A stretch of DNA of 39,249 bases from NCBI GenBank assembly GCA_903906425.1, contig CAIVKH010000022.1:1-39249 (forward strand), written 5' to 3'. The stretch is from an uncultured bacterium. Lineage in GTDB: Bacteria > Verrucomicrobiota > Kiritimatiellia > CAIVKH01. Below, piece by piece: positions 16,986 through 24,595 of the stretch (position 1 is the first letter of the stretch; every line of letters starts with the position of its first letter). Under the pieces are notes generated by a model, which worked only from the letters and a program-made list of their open reading frames with translations, had not been told where the DNA came from and did no database searches. The position numbers and the translations under genes are program-made.

Positions 16986-18134
16986 ATGAAATCGATTTTG
17001 ATAATAGCCGGCGAACAGTCGGGCGACATGCATGGCGCAAAAGTTGTGCGCGCGGTGCTGGCGAAAAATCCCGACGTGAAGTTTTTCGGCATCGGCGGCG
17101 AGCGGATGCGCGATGCGGGCGTCGAAATTTTGCAGGACGCGAAAGAGATGGCGGTGCTCGGCCTCGTCGAAGTGCTGAAGCGCTACGGATTTTTCCGCGA
17201 GGTTTTCTTCCGAATCTTCGAAGCGGCCAAGACGCGAAAGCCCGACGCGGTTCTGCTGATTGATTATCCGGGCTTCAACCTCCGCTTCGCCGAGCGCGCG
17301 CACAAACTCGGCTTCAAAGTCATCTACTACATCTGCCCGCAGGTTTGGGCGTGGCATCGCTCGCGCGTCGCGAAGATGGCGAAGATCGTGGACCGGCTGC
17401 TCGTGATTTTTCCGTTCGAAGTCGATGTCTTCGCCGGAACGGGCCTGCGCGTGGATTTCGTTGGCCATCCGCTGATCGAGGCGACGCAAAAAGTCCGCGA
17501 GGCTCCGGACGAACCGCTGCCGTGGAATGGATCGCCGCGCGTCGCGCTGCTGCCCGGCAGCCGGCGCCAGGAACTGGAACGGATCTTGCCGTCGCTCGTC
17601 GCCGCGGCCGCGCGCGTCGAAATTCTTTTTCCGAAAGCGTCGTTCATTCTCGCGGCGGCATCGGAAGAGATGGCGCAACTGGCCCGCGAAATCGTGGCGC
17701 AGCAGCCGGCGAAGCCGTCGCGATTCGAAATCGTCGTCGGCTCGACGCGGCAGATTTTGAAGCAGGCGGATGCCGCGTGGGTCGCATCGGGAACGGCGAC
17801 GCTCGAAACGGCGCTGATGGATTGTCCGATGGTCGTCGTCTATCGGACCGCGCGGCTGACCTACGAAGTCGGCAAGCGGCTGATTCGCGTGCCACATCTG
17901 GGCATGGTGAATTTGCTCGCCGGCCGCGAACTTTGTCCCGAGCTGATTCAGGATGCGGCGACACCGGAGAAACTTTGTGCCGCCATTGCGCCGCTGCTCG
18001 CCGACACGCCGGAACGCCGCGCGATGAAGTCGGGCCTCGCCGATGTGCGCGCAAAGCTGGGCGACGGCGGTGCGGCGGACCGGGTGGCGGCGATACTGCT
18101 GGAGGAAATTGTCGGAGCTGGCTCGGGGCAATAG
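16986..18134 (+). CDS. lpxB: Lipid-A-disaccharide synthase LpxB
   Basis: 382 residues, normal for LpxB. Starts KSILIIAGEQSGDMHGA, the conserved GExSGD motif; further landmarks are LLIDYPGFNLRFA, YYICPQVWAWHRSRV and DFVGHPLIEA, all characteristic of this GT19 glycosyltransferase. It joins lipid X to UDP-2,3-diacylglucosamine to form the lipid A disaccharide at the inner membrane. With lpxI it shows that the organism makes lipopolysaccharide. The 76-bp gap before it holds no clear promoter; it may be read from the lpxI promoter through the inserted unknown gene. Confidence 0.93.
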   Translation: MKSILIIAGEQSGDMHGAKVVRAVLAKNPDVKFFGIGGERMRDAGVEILQDAKEMAVLGLVEVLKRYGFFREVFFRIFEAAKTRKPDAVLLIDYPGFNLRFAERAHKLGFKVIYYICPQVWAWHRSRVAKMAKIVDRLLVIFPFEVDVFAGTGLRVDFVGHPLIEATQKVREAPDEPLPWNGSPRVALLPGSRRQELERILPSLVAAAARVEILFPKASFILAAASEEMAQLAREIVAQQPAKPSRFEIVVGSTRQILKQADAAWVASGTATLETALMDCPMVVVYRTARLTYEVGKRLIRVPHLGMVNLLAGRELCPELIQDAATPEKLCAAIAPLLADTPERRAMKSGLADVRAKLGDGGAADRVAAILLEEIVGAGSGQ

Positions 18135-18139
18135 GCTCT

Positions 18140-18202
18140 GAAGCCTGCTTTCAGATGCTTGGTTTCGGCTGACAGCTCAGAGGGCTTCGACGGGCCTTTT
18201 TT
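18140..18202 (+). terminator. Putative terminator of the lpx cluster
   Basis: GAAGCC at 18140-18145 can pair with GGCTTC at 18183-18188, enclosing a smaller CTGAA/TTCAG hairpin; a run of six T's and then GTGTTTTT follow within 15 nt. The stems are imperfect, so this is a moderate call. It lies directly downstream of lpxB. Confidence 0.45.
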
Positions 18203-18250
18203 GTGTTTTTCCTCGAATTATTCGGTCATGCTCATCAGCTTTGATGCAAT

Positions 18251-18481
18251 CGTGGCGCAGTTAGTGTCTGTCTGGGTGTATTGTGTGGCTTTCGTGGAGC
18301 ATTAAGTAACTTATGCGGCGTATAAATTGGCTGTTGCGGCACATTCATTAATCAATGCTACGTATTAACTGGCTATTGCGGTGTATAAATTGTCCATTGT
18401 TTTGTATCAATAATCTTCTGTGGCGTATTGACTTTCCAATGTGGTGTGCTTAGTGTCCGATGTGGCGTATTACGCGGCTTC
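18251..18481 (+). repeat. Degenerate 21-bp tandem array 1 (11 units)
   Basis: Eleven consecutive 21-bp units fill 18251-18481 exactly. The best units begin TGTGGCGTATT or TGCGGCGTATA; the first half of the unit is conserved and the second half varies. No insertions or deletions break the phase although single units have diverged strongly (for example one begins TGTTTTGTATC). It is AT-richer than its surroundings. It ends 90 bp before the start of the winged-helix regulator gene. Confidence 0.85.
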
Positions 18482-18570
18482 CGCTAACATGAAAATGCCT
18501 GTCGCGCGCGCGGCTGAGCGGGCCGCGTGGAGTGCTGGCGATGGCGCGGGGCGTGGAGAGGAAATTGAAC

Positions 18571-18900
18571 ATGAGTGAGAATGTGCCGGTCGGTGTTGGC
18601 GGGGTTCCGCTGCTGCCGCGAAATGCGGTGATCAAGGTCATCGGCGTGCCGTCGCGCTGGGCGATTTTGACGCTGCTTGGCGACGGGCAGCCGAAGATGG
18701 TTTCGGAACTGGCGCAGGCGCTGAACTGGCCGCTGACGACGGTTTCGAAACAGTTGCATGTGATGAAAGCAGCGGGCGTCGTCGTGAAGGGGCAGGCGGG
18801 GATGTACCGGATTCCGGCGCAGTTTTTCCCGCAGCCGGGCAAGCCGCTGGTGGATTTCGGATATTGCGTGCTGCGGCTGGATGTGCGCGAGCCGGATTGA
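18571..18900 (+). CDS. Small winged-helix (ArsR-like) transcription regulator
   Basis: 109 residues. Residues about 23-85 form a winged helix-turn-helix: SRWAILTLLGDGQPKMVSELAQ (helices 1-2), then NWPLTTVSKQLHVMKAAGVV as the recognition helix region, then a short wing (VKGQAGMYRIP). The arrangement is that of ArsR-type regulators, but no cysteine metal-site pair (such as ELCVC) is seen, so its signal is unknown. I choose the ATG at 18571 because GAGAGGAAA lies just before it; an in-frame ATG at 18532 lacks this. The 21-bp array directly upstream is an attractive operator region for self-control, which is inference. Confidence 0.8.
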   Translation: MSENVPVGVGGVPLLPRNAVIKVIGVPSRWAILTLLGDGQPKMVSELAQALNWPLTTVSKQLHVMKAAGVVVKGQAGMYRIPAQFFPQPGKPLVDFGYCVLRLDVREPD

Positions 18901-18953
18901 TCGCCGCGCACAGCGGCACGGAATCCGGCGGCGGGACGGCGCGCGCCGTCTTT

Positions 18954-18962
18954 TTCCAATGA
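18954..18962. repeat. Left half of a palindrome split by an insertion
   Basis: TTCCAATGA, the left nine bases of the 15-bp palindrome, ends where the inverted-repeat element begins. TCCAATGA (18955-18962) and TCCAACGA (19220-19227) on the far side form an 8-bp target duplication with one difference. Confidence 0.8.
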
Positions 18963-19219
18963 GCTTCTTTCAAAACTCCGCGACGCAGAGCGGGGTTCGG
19001 GAGGCCCGAAAGGGCCGTCAAGTAGATAGCCCAGGCCAGCGGCCTGGGTCCCGGCCAACATCAATTTCGGAAAGCCCTGAAAGGGCGAAAGCGCTTGGTC
19101 CCGCCCTTTCAGGGCTTGCGGCGTTTTTCTGGTGTGCCAACCCAGGGCTGCGCCCTGGGCTTTCAACTTGCGGCCCTTCGGGCCTGAAGACCACGCCGAA
19201 GCGCAGTTTTGAATGAAGC
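18963..19219. mobile_element. 257-bp MITE-like inverted-repeat element with 8-bp target duplication
   Basis: Terminal inverted repeats of 19 bp (GCTTCTTTCAAAACTCCGC; the other end inverted reads GCTTCATTCAAAACTGCGC, 17 of 19 identical) bound an element with no plausible gene. Inside are matched hairpin arms: GGCCCGAAAGGGCC with GGCCCTTCGGGCC, CCCAGGCC/GGCCTGGG with CCCAGGGC/GCCCTGGG, and GCCCTGAAAGGGC with GCCCTTTCAGGGC, so the whole element is a long imperfect palindrome. It is a non-autonomous element; the transposase must be elsewhere. It interrupts a palindrome of cluster H. Confidence 0.8.
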
Positions 19220-19297
19220 TCCAACGATTGGAAATTGTCGCGCTGCAAACTTCCAATGATTGGAGACTGGCGGGGCGGAAACTTCCAATGATTGGAA
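19219..19297. repeat. Phased palindrome triplet H (first copy split by the MITE-like element)
   Basis: Copies at 19219-19233 (TCCAACGATTGGAA left after insertion; first base belongs to the element), 19251-19265 (last base changed) and 19283-19297 (perfect), all with centre G and exactly 32 bp apart. It lies between the convergent regulator and YidE-like transporter genes. Confidence 0.92.
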
Positions 19298-19354
19298 ATT
19301 TCCATCGTGCGCGCAGATCAATCGCATTACGCCGTCGCGGCGCGGCCGGACGCG

Positions 19355-21022
19355 TCAGGCGAGAAACAGAACGAGGACCTGCGCGGTGAGGATGCGCAGA
19401 AACATGGTGAGGGCATAGACGCTGGCAAAGGTGACCGACGGGGCGTCGGAGGAGGTCGAGGTGTCGGCGAAGGCGAGCGCAGGCGGGTTGGTGGTGGCGC
19501 CGGCGAGCAGGCCGCAGATGGTGAAATAGTTGAGTTTGAAAAATGCGCGCGAGGCGATGGCGACGATGAGCACCGGCACGAGCGTGATGATCGCGCCGAG
19601 GAAAATCCAGTAGAGGCCGGGGCCGTGCATGAGCGTCTCGACGAAGCGGCCGCCGGATTTGAGGCCGACGCAGGCGAGGAAAAGTGTGATGCCGATTTCG
19701 CGGACGATGAGGTTCGCGCTTTGCGGGAGATACCAGACGATCGGGCCGATGCGGGCGTAGCGGCTGAGCAGGATCGCGACGAGCAGCGGGCCGCCGGCGA
19801 GGCCGAGTTTGACCGGCGCAGGCATGCCGGGCACGGCGATCGGAATGCTGCCGACGAGTACGCCGATGATGATGCCGACGAAGATCGGCAGGATGTTCGG
19901 GTGGCGCAGTTGCTTCATCGAATCGCCGAGTTCGGCCACGACATGCCGGATGTTCTCCTCGCCGCCGACGACGGTGAGGCGGTCGCCGAAGCAGAGGCTC
20001 ATGCCGGCCTTCGCGACCAGTTCGATGCCGGCGCGATCGATGCGTGTGATGGCGACGCCGTGGCGGTCCATCAGGTCGAGTTCGCGGACGGTTTTGCCGA
20101 CGGCGTCTTTCCGGGTCAGCAGGATGCTGCGCGAAACGAGTTCGCTGGGAATTTCGCGGACGTCCACCTTCGAAATATCGCCGACGATGATCGCGAGCTT
20201 GTCCGCGTTTTCCTGCGTGCAGACGACGTGAAGGATGTCGCCGGGTTGCAAGCGCGTGTCCGCTTCGGGAAGCATCACGTCGTTGCCGCGCAGCAGGCGC
20301 GAGATCACGAAATCGGCCTTCACGAGCGAGGCGAGATCGCGGACCTGCAAATTCGCGAGGCGCTGGTTCGTGACTTTCAGGTTGAAATTCTTCGGCTTCG
20401 CAGCGGGCGGGCGGACGGCCATGTCCGCGGCTTCGGCTTCCTTTTGCGGGACGATGCGGAAGATGAAACGCGTCAGAAGCATTGCGATGATGACGCCGAA
20501 GATTCCGAACGGATAGGTGACGGCACAGCCGAGGCCGGAACTTTCGCCGGCATCGGCCAGTGCGGGCAGGTGCTCTTTCAATACCTGCTGAGCGGCGCCG
20601 AGTCCGGGGATGTTGGTGACCGCGCCGGAGAGCAGGCCGACCATGACCTCCACGGGAACTTTCGCGATGAAGTGGATGATCGCGGCGACGAGAACGCCGA
20701 GCAGCACGATGGCGGCCGCGAGCAGATTCAGCTTCAAGCCCTCCTTCCGCATCGAGGCGAAGAAGCTGGGGCCGACCTGCATTCCGATGGTGAAGACGAA
20801 CAGGATCAGCCCGAACTCGCGCACGAACTCGATGATTTCGTCGGCGACCGTCAGATGAAAATGGCTGAACAGAATTCCGGCGAACAAGACGCCCGCCGCG
20901 CCGAAACCGATACCGCGGACCTTGATCAGCCCCAGCAGCACGCCGGTCGAAAGCACGGCGCTGAGCACGAAGACGGTGTGCGCCGTGGAATTGCCGGTCA
21001 AAATGTCGGTGAACCAGTTCAT
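19355..21022 (-). CDS. YidE/AspT-family putative transporter with RCK_C domains
   Basis: 555 residues. Two membrane halves of about five helices each (residues 1-195 and 375-555) flank a cytosolic middle containing two RCK_C (TrkA-C) type domains: the first around FVISRLLRGNDVMLPEADTR and GDILHVVCT, the second around ELDLMDRHGVAITRIDRAG and FGDRLTVVGG. The repeated GLLSGAVTNIPGLGAAQQ and GLLAGATTNPPALAF loops are the symmetry-related signature of the aspartate-alanine exchanger fold. The substrate is unknown. The ATG at 21022 is preceded by only a weak ribosome site. A 107-bp divergent region without palindromes separates it from the methyltransferase gene. Confidence 0.85.
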   Translation of the reverse strand: MNWFTDILTGNSTAHTVFVLSAVLSTGVLLGLIKVRGIGFGAAGVLFAGILFSHFHLTVADEIIEFVREFGLILFVFTIGMQVGPSFFASMRKEGLKLNLLAAAIVLLGVLVAAIIHFIAKVPVEVMVGLLSGAVTNIPGLGAAQQVLKEHLPALADAGESSGLGCAVTYPFGIFGVIIAMLLTRFIFRIVPQKEAEAADMAVRPPAAKPKNFNLKVTNQRLANLQVRDLASLVKADFVISRLLRGNDVMLPEADTRLQPGDILHVVCTQENADKLAIIVGDISKVDVREIPSELVSRSILLTRKDAVGKTVRELDLMDRHGVAITRIDRAGIELVAKAGMSLCFGDRLTVVGGEENIRHVVAELGDSMKQLRHPNILPIFVGIIIGVLVGSIPIAVPGMPAPVKLGLAGGPLLVAILLSRYARIGPIVWYLPQSANLIVREIGITLFLACVGLKSGGRFVETLMHGPGLYWIFLGAIITLVPVLIVAIASRAFFKLNYFTICGLLAGATTNPPALAFADTSTSSDAPSVTFASVYALTMFLRILTAQVLVLFLA

Positions 21023-21129
21023 TTCTTGCCGGCAACCTGTAGTTCAACAGCACGCCCCGCACAAGGGGGGCCGAAGAAATCATAAAACAAGGCTTTTACC
21101 GGCGGCTCCATCAGGCAAACTCCGAAATC

Positions 21130-22284
21130 ATGGACTCAAATGAAAAACTACCGGTGCTGGTCACCTGCGCGCGCGGCGTGGCGAGTTGGCTGGCCGATGA
21201 AATCAAGCAACTCGGCTTTCCCGCAAACGGCGTGATGGAATCGGGCGTCCGCACGACGGCCAGCCTCAACGATTGTATGAAGCTGAACCTCGAATTGCGG
21301 ACGGGACATCGCGTCCTGCTGCAAATCGCCGAGCTCCGGGCGCGCGATGCGACGATGCTTTATGAGAAAGTTGTGCGGCTGCCGTGGCCGGATTGGATTC
21401 ATCCGACGGGGCACCTCTGCATCACGTCATCGGTCGAAAACGAAACGATCCGCGATTCGCGATTCGCGAACTTGAAATGCAAGGACGCCATCGTGGACGC
21501 GATGGTGCGCGACGCGGGCCAGCGGCCGGACAGCGGATCGGACCGGACCGGCATGGTCGTTCATCTGCACTGGTCCGGCGAATTCGCGACGCTCTATCTC
21601 GACACGTCGGGCGAGCCGCTTTCGAAACGCGGCTACCGGAAAATCCCGCTGGAAGCGCCGATGCAGGAGACGCTGGCCGCGGCGTGCATCCGCGCGTCCG
21701 GCTGGAATGGCGAATCGTCGTTTGTGAATCCGATGTGCGGCAGCGGTACGATTGCGATCGAGGCTGCGCTCGTCGCGCTCAACCGCGCGTCGGGTTTGAC
21801 GCGAGGCAATTTCGGCTTCATGCACCTCAAGGGCTTCGACGGAAAGCTATGGCAGGAGCTTTTCCAGAACGCGAAATCGCGGACGACGGATCGCAAGACG
21901 AAAATCATCGCCACGGACAACCGGCCCGGCGCGGTCGAGGCCGCGAAGATGAATGCGGCGGCTGCGGGCGTGGCCGATGCGATTGAATTCGGCGTCTGCG
22001 ATTATCGCGCGACGAAACTTCCCGAGCCGCCCGGCGTGATCATGCTGAATCCCGAATATGGCGTTCGCATGGGCGATGAGGCGGCACTTGCGCCGCTCTA
22101 CAAGGAGATCGGCGACTTCTTCAAGCAGTCCTGCGCCGGATATTTCGGCTACGTCTTCACGGGAAATCTGCGACTCGCCCGCGAAATCGGCCTAAGATCG
22201 AAGCGCCGGCTGACGTTATACAACGGGGCCATCGAGTGCCGCCTGCTCGAATTCGAGCTGTACGCGGGCACTCGCAACCCTTGA
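21130..22284 (+). CDS. THUMP-domain class I RNA methyltransferase (RlmL N-half-like)
   Basis: 384 residues. The N-terminal ferredoxin-like and THUMP region starts PVLVTCARGVASWLADEIKQLG and includes LDTSGEPLSKRGYR, a phrase characteristic of the YcbY/RlmL family. The catalytic domain has FVNPMCGSGTIAIEAA (SAM-binding motif I) and the active-site motif MLNPEYGVR, a variant of NPPYG used by N2-guanine methyltransferases. In E. coli the related domain makes m2G2445 in 23S rRNA; the exact site here is inferred. It lacks the second RlmK domain. The HTTM gene follows 4 nt later. Confidence 0.88.
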   Translation: MDSNEKLPVLVTCARGVASWLADEIKQLGFPANGVMESGVRTTASLNDCMKLNLELRTGHRVLLQIAELRARDATMLYEKVVRLPWPDWIHPTGHLCITSSVENETIRDSRFANLKCKDAIVDAMVRDAGQRPDSGSDRTGMVVHLHWSGEFATLYLDTSGEPLSKRGYRKIPLEAPMQETLAAACIRASGWNGESSFVNPMCGSGTIAIEAALVALNRASGLTRGNFGFMHLKGFDGKLWQELFQNAKSRTTDRKTKIIATDNRPGAVEAAKMNAAAAGVADAIEFGVCDYRATKLPEPPGVIMLNPEYGVRMGDEAALAPLYKEIGDFFKQSCAGYFGYVFTGNLRLAREIGLRSKRRLTLYNGAIECRLLEFELYAGTRNP

Positions 22285-22288
22285 ACGC

Positions 22289-23935
22289 ATGAACGATTCG
22301 CCAAAGAAAGCGCCGGCCCAGTTTCTCTTCGCGCCGGTGGACATCGCCTGGCTCGCAATTCTCCGCGTCGCATTCGGTCTGTGCGCGTTCGCCGATGTCG
22401 TGATGAATTTTGCGGACGGACGATGGTTTCACTCGCCGATGCATTTTTCATATCCCGGGTTCGAATGGATCACTGCCTGGCCCGGCTTCGGGATGAAGAT
22501 TCATCTCGCGGTGCTCGGCCTGCTCGCTCTCGCTGTGGCGGCCGGTTTCCTCTACCGCCTTTGCGCTGCGCTGTTCTTCGCCGGCTATGCGTTCCTGTTT
22601 CTCTGCGACGCCTCGCAGTATCGTGACGACACCTATCTCATCTGCCTGCTCGCGGCGCTCATGGCCGTGCTGCCGGCCCACCGCGCCGCTTCGCTCGATG
22701 TCCGCGCCGGCCGCGTTGCGCCGATGGACTCCGTGCCGGCGTGGATGCTCTGGCTTCTCCGGTTTCAGATCGCCATCGTCTATGTCTTCAGCGGCATCGC
22801 GCACCTGAACGCCGACTGGCTCGCGGGCCTGCCCGTCAAATTCTGGCTGGCGGATTGCGCGAACATCCACCTGATCGGCCCGGTTCTCGCCCGCGATTGG
22901 ATGGTCCCCGTCGTCGTGTACGGCGTGATCTTCTTCTATCTTCTCATCACGCCGCTGCTGTTCTGGCGGCCGACGCGGCTCATCGCCTTCATCGTCGCGT
23001 GCGGCTTTCACTTCACCAGCGCCCTCACGTTTTCGACCGCGATCTTCCCGTGCGTGATGATCGTCGGCACGATGGTGTTCTTCGATCCCGCGTGGCCGCG
23101 AAGGACCGGATGGCTCGGCCGGAAAGAAAATGACACCGGCGGCGTTCACGCCGCGAAGGCCGCGCCGGTCCTGCTGCTTCTGGTTTATGCCGTCCTCCAG
23201 ATCGCCCTGCCGCTGCGCCACTGGCGGTTCCCCGGCGATGTCCAGTGGACGGACGAGGGCAGGAACTTTTCATGGAGCATGAATCTCCGGAGCAAATTCG
23301 CGACCGCGGTCTTGTACGTCACCGACCCGAAGGAAAAGACCACCCGCGGCATCATGCTTTCCGACGAGCTTCCGCCCGCGCTGTCCCGCTACGTCGCATC
23401 GCGGCCGCTTCTCTTCGCACAATTCGCCCGGCACATCGCCGACACCGAAGCGGCAAAAGCCGGAGGACGCCCGGAAGTCCGCGCGCGCGTCCTGTGTTCG
23501 CTGAATGGACGGATGCCCCGGTTGCTGGTGGATACCAACATGGATTTTGCCGCGATGCCGCGGCCGCAGGCACCGTGGATCTTGTCGCTGACGAACGCGC
23601 CGGTCGGCGGCGGCTCCTCCAGCGAACTCGATTCGATCCAGGCCGACCTGCGCAAAGTCCGCCAGGAAATGGCCGACATTCAAAACGTCATCGCGGTGAC
23701 GGGGAAACAGATGGAAGGCCTTGACCGCGGCCTCCGCGAAAGCGCATCCGGGACCGACCAGCAGACCGCCGTCCGCACGGCGCTGCTCAACCGCAAACAG
23801 ACCCTGGGCCAGCGCCTGCAAGTCATGACGCAACTATATCGGGACAAGGAAAAGGCGAGAACCGTCCTGCTCGAAAACCTGCAGGATTGCCTCATGGCCG
23901 GCTCCGAAGTCGTCCCCGTCTCGCAGGCCGACTGA
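22289..23935 (+). CDS. HTTM-domain membrane protein (vitamin K carboxylase-like) with coiled-coil tail
   Basis: 548 residues. At least eight hydrophobic helices in residues 20-310 with HTTM landmarks: ILRVAFGLCAFADV, DDTYLICLLAALMAVLPAHR followed by SLD, FQIAIVYVFSGIAHLNADWL and CGFHFTSALTF. Distant relatives include gamma-glutamyl carboxylase; bacterial members are mostly of unknown function. The soluble part after residue 320 (GRNFSWSMNLRSK) resembles the lumenal region of such proteins. Residues about 445-530 form a heptad-rich coiled coil (SIQADLRKVRQEMADIQNVI). It probably forms an operon with the methyltransferase, 4 nt upstream. Confidence 0.8.
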   Translation: MNDSPKKAPAQFLFAPVDIAWLAILRVAFGLCAFADVVMNFADGRWFHSPMHFSYPGFEWITAWPGFGMKIHLAVLGLLALAVAAGFLYRLCAALFFAGYAFLFLCDASQYRDDTYLICLLAALMAVLPAHRAASLDVRAGRVAPMDSVPAWMLWLLRFQIAIVYVFSGIAHLNADWLAGLPVKFWLADCANIHLIGPVLARDWMVPVVVYGVIFFYLLITPLLFWRPTRLIAFIVACGFHFTSALTFSTAIFPCVMIVGTMVFFDPAWPRRTGWLGRKENDTGGVHAAKAAPVLLLLVYAVLQIALPLRHWRFPGDVQWTDEGRNFSWSMNLRSKFATAVLYVTDPKEKTTRGIMLSDELPPALSRYVASRPLLFAQFARHIADTEAAKAGGRPEVRARVLCSLNGRMPRLLVDTNMDFAAMPRPQAPWILSLTNAPVGGGSSSELDSIQADLRKVRQEMADIQNVIAVTGKQMEGLDRGLRESASGTDQQTAVRTALLNRKQTLGQRLQVMTQLYRDKEKARTVLLENLQDCLMAGSEVVPVSQAD

Positions 23936-23962
23936 TCTGCCGTCGCAGCCGTCGCGACACGA

Positions 23963-24248
23963 CGAGGGCAGAAAGAAGGAGAAATTCTCTGCAAACCAAG
24001 GCCAATGTGCCGGCAAACCACAGGCAATGTGCCGGCAGAAAGGCCGTCCGGTGCCGGCAGAAAGCGCGTCCGGTGTGGGCAGAAAGCCCGTCCTGTGTGG
24101 GCAGAAAGGCCGTCCGGTGCCGGCAGAAAGGCCGTACGGTGTGGGCAGAAAGGCCGTCCGGTGCCGGCAGAAAGCGCGTCCGGTGTGGGCAAGAATGACG
24201 AAAAGTATGGACTGAAGTACCATCCAGTGTGGCCATTATGCGACAAAC
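23963..24248 (+). repeat. Degenerate 22-bp tandem array 2 (about 12-13 units)
   Basis: Seven well-conserved 22-bp units occupy 24029-24182, alternating GTGCCGGCAGAAAGG and GTGTGGGCAGAAAGG beginnings with CGTCCG-type ends. On either side are decayed units in the same phase: 23985-24006 and 24007-24028 before, and 24183-24204, 24205-24226 and 24227-24248 after; a looser one covers 23963-23984. It begins 27 bp after the HTTM stop codon. Open frames through it encode repeats of no plausible protein. Confidence 0.85.
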
Positions 24249-24269
24249 CCACCCGGACGGCGGACATTT

Positions 24270-24410
24270 CGCCCTTTCAGGGCTTGTCTGATTATCGTGT
24301 CATTTTCCCGGCGCGTTGCGCCAGGCTATCAACGTGCGGCCCACTTGGGCCTGTCGAACCTGCCTGACGGTGGAGCGGCTTCACCGAAGACGCATCTGCG
24401 ACGAAGAAGC
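24270..24410. mobile_element. Decayed right half of the same MITE-like family
   Basis: Starting at CGCCCTTTCAGGGCTTG, the order of segments parallels the right half of the 18963-19219 element: the GCCCTTTCAGGGC hairpin, a short stretch, GGCGCGTTGCGCCAGGC in place of CCCAGGGC/GCCCTGGG, TCAACGTGCGGCCCACTTGG in place of the CGGCCCTTCGGGCC hairpin, then CCGAAGACGC and an end like GAAGAAGC. Strongly diverged, with no left half. Confidence 0.55.
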
Positions 24411-24460
24411 GCCTTAGGGACAACGTGCTACACATTGACGACCCGGAAACCATCCCTGCC

Positions 24461-24486
24461 GAGACGGGCTGGGGACAGCCCGTCTC
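24461..24486. terminator. Strong hairpin between convergent genes
   Basis: GAGACGGGCT and AGCCCGTCTC form a perfect 10-bp stem around a 6-nt loop. It lies between the ends of the HTTM gene and the C39-like gene, 7 bp before palindrome pair I. No U-run follows on either strand. Confidence 0.45.
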
Positions 24487-24492
24487 CAGAGT

Positions 24493-24539
24493 TTCCAATG
24501 ATTGGAAAAGAGGGCGGCGCAAAGTTCCAATGATTGGAA
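24493..24539. repeat. Phased palindrome pair I
   Basis: Perfect copies at 24493-24507 and 24525-24539, both with centre G, 32 bp apart, between convergent gene ends. Downstream of the leftward C39-like gene by 56 bp. Confidence 0.95.
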
Positions 24540-24595
24540 GTTTTCTTCGTGGCCGCCATCCCCGCGCTTGGTCTGCGGGGTTTGCCCGGGGGTGC

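Noticed and set aside
18433-18445. TTTCCAATGTGG inside array 1 as a palindrome half-site
   Set aside because: Only the left arm matches and it falls in a variable part of the 21-bp unit; likely chance.
18450-21085. Long open frames on both strands opposite or out of frame with the YidE-like transporter
   Set aside because: They overlap the transporter with its clear membrane and RCK_C motifs and run through repeats; composition is Arg- or Asp-rich shadow type.
23680-24267. Minus-strand frames encoding repeats such as FLPAPDGLSAHTG
   Set aside because: These are translations of the 22-bp array; 22 bp is not a multiple of three, so all frames repeat alike. No start signals.
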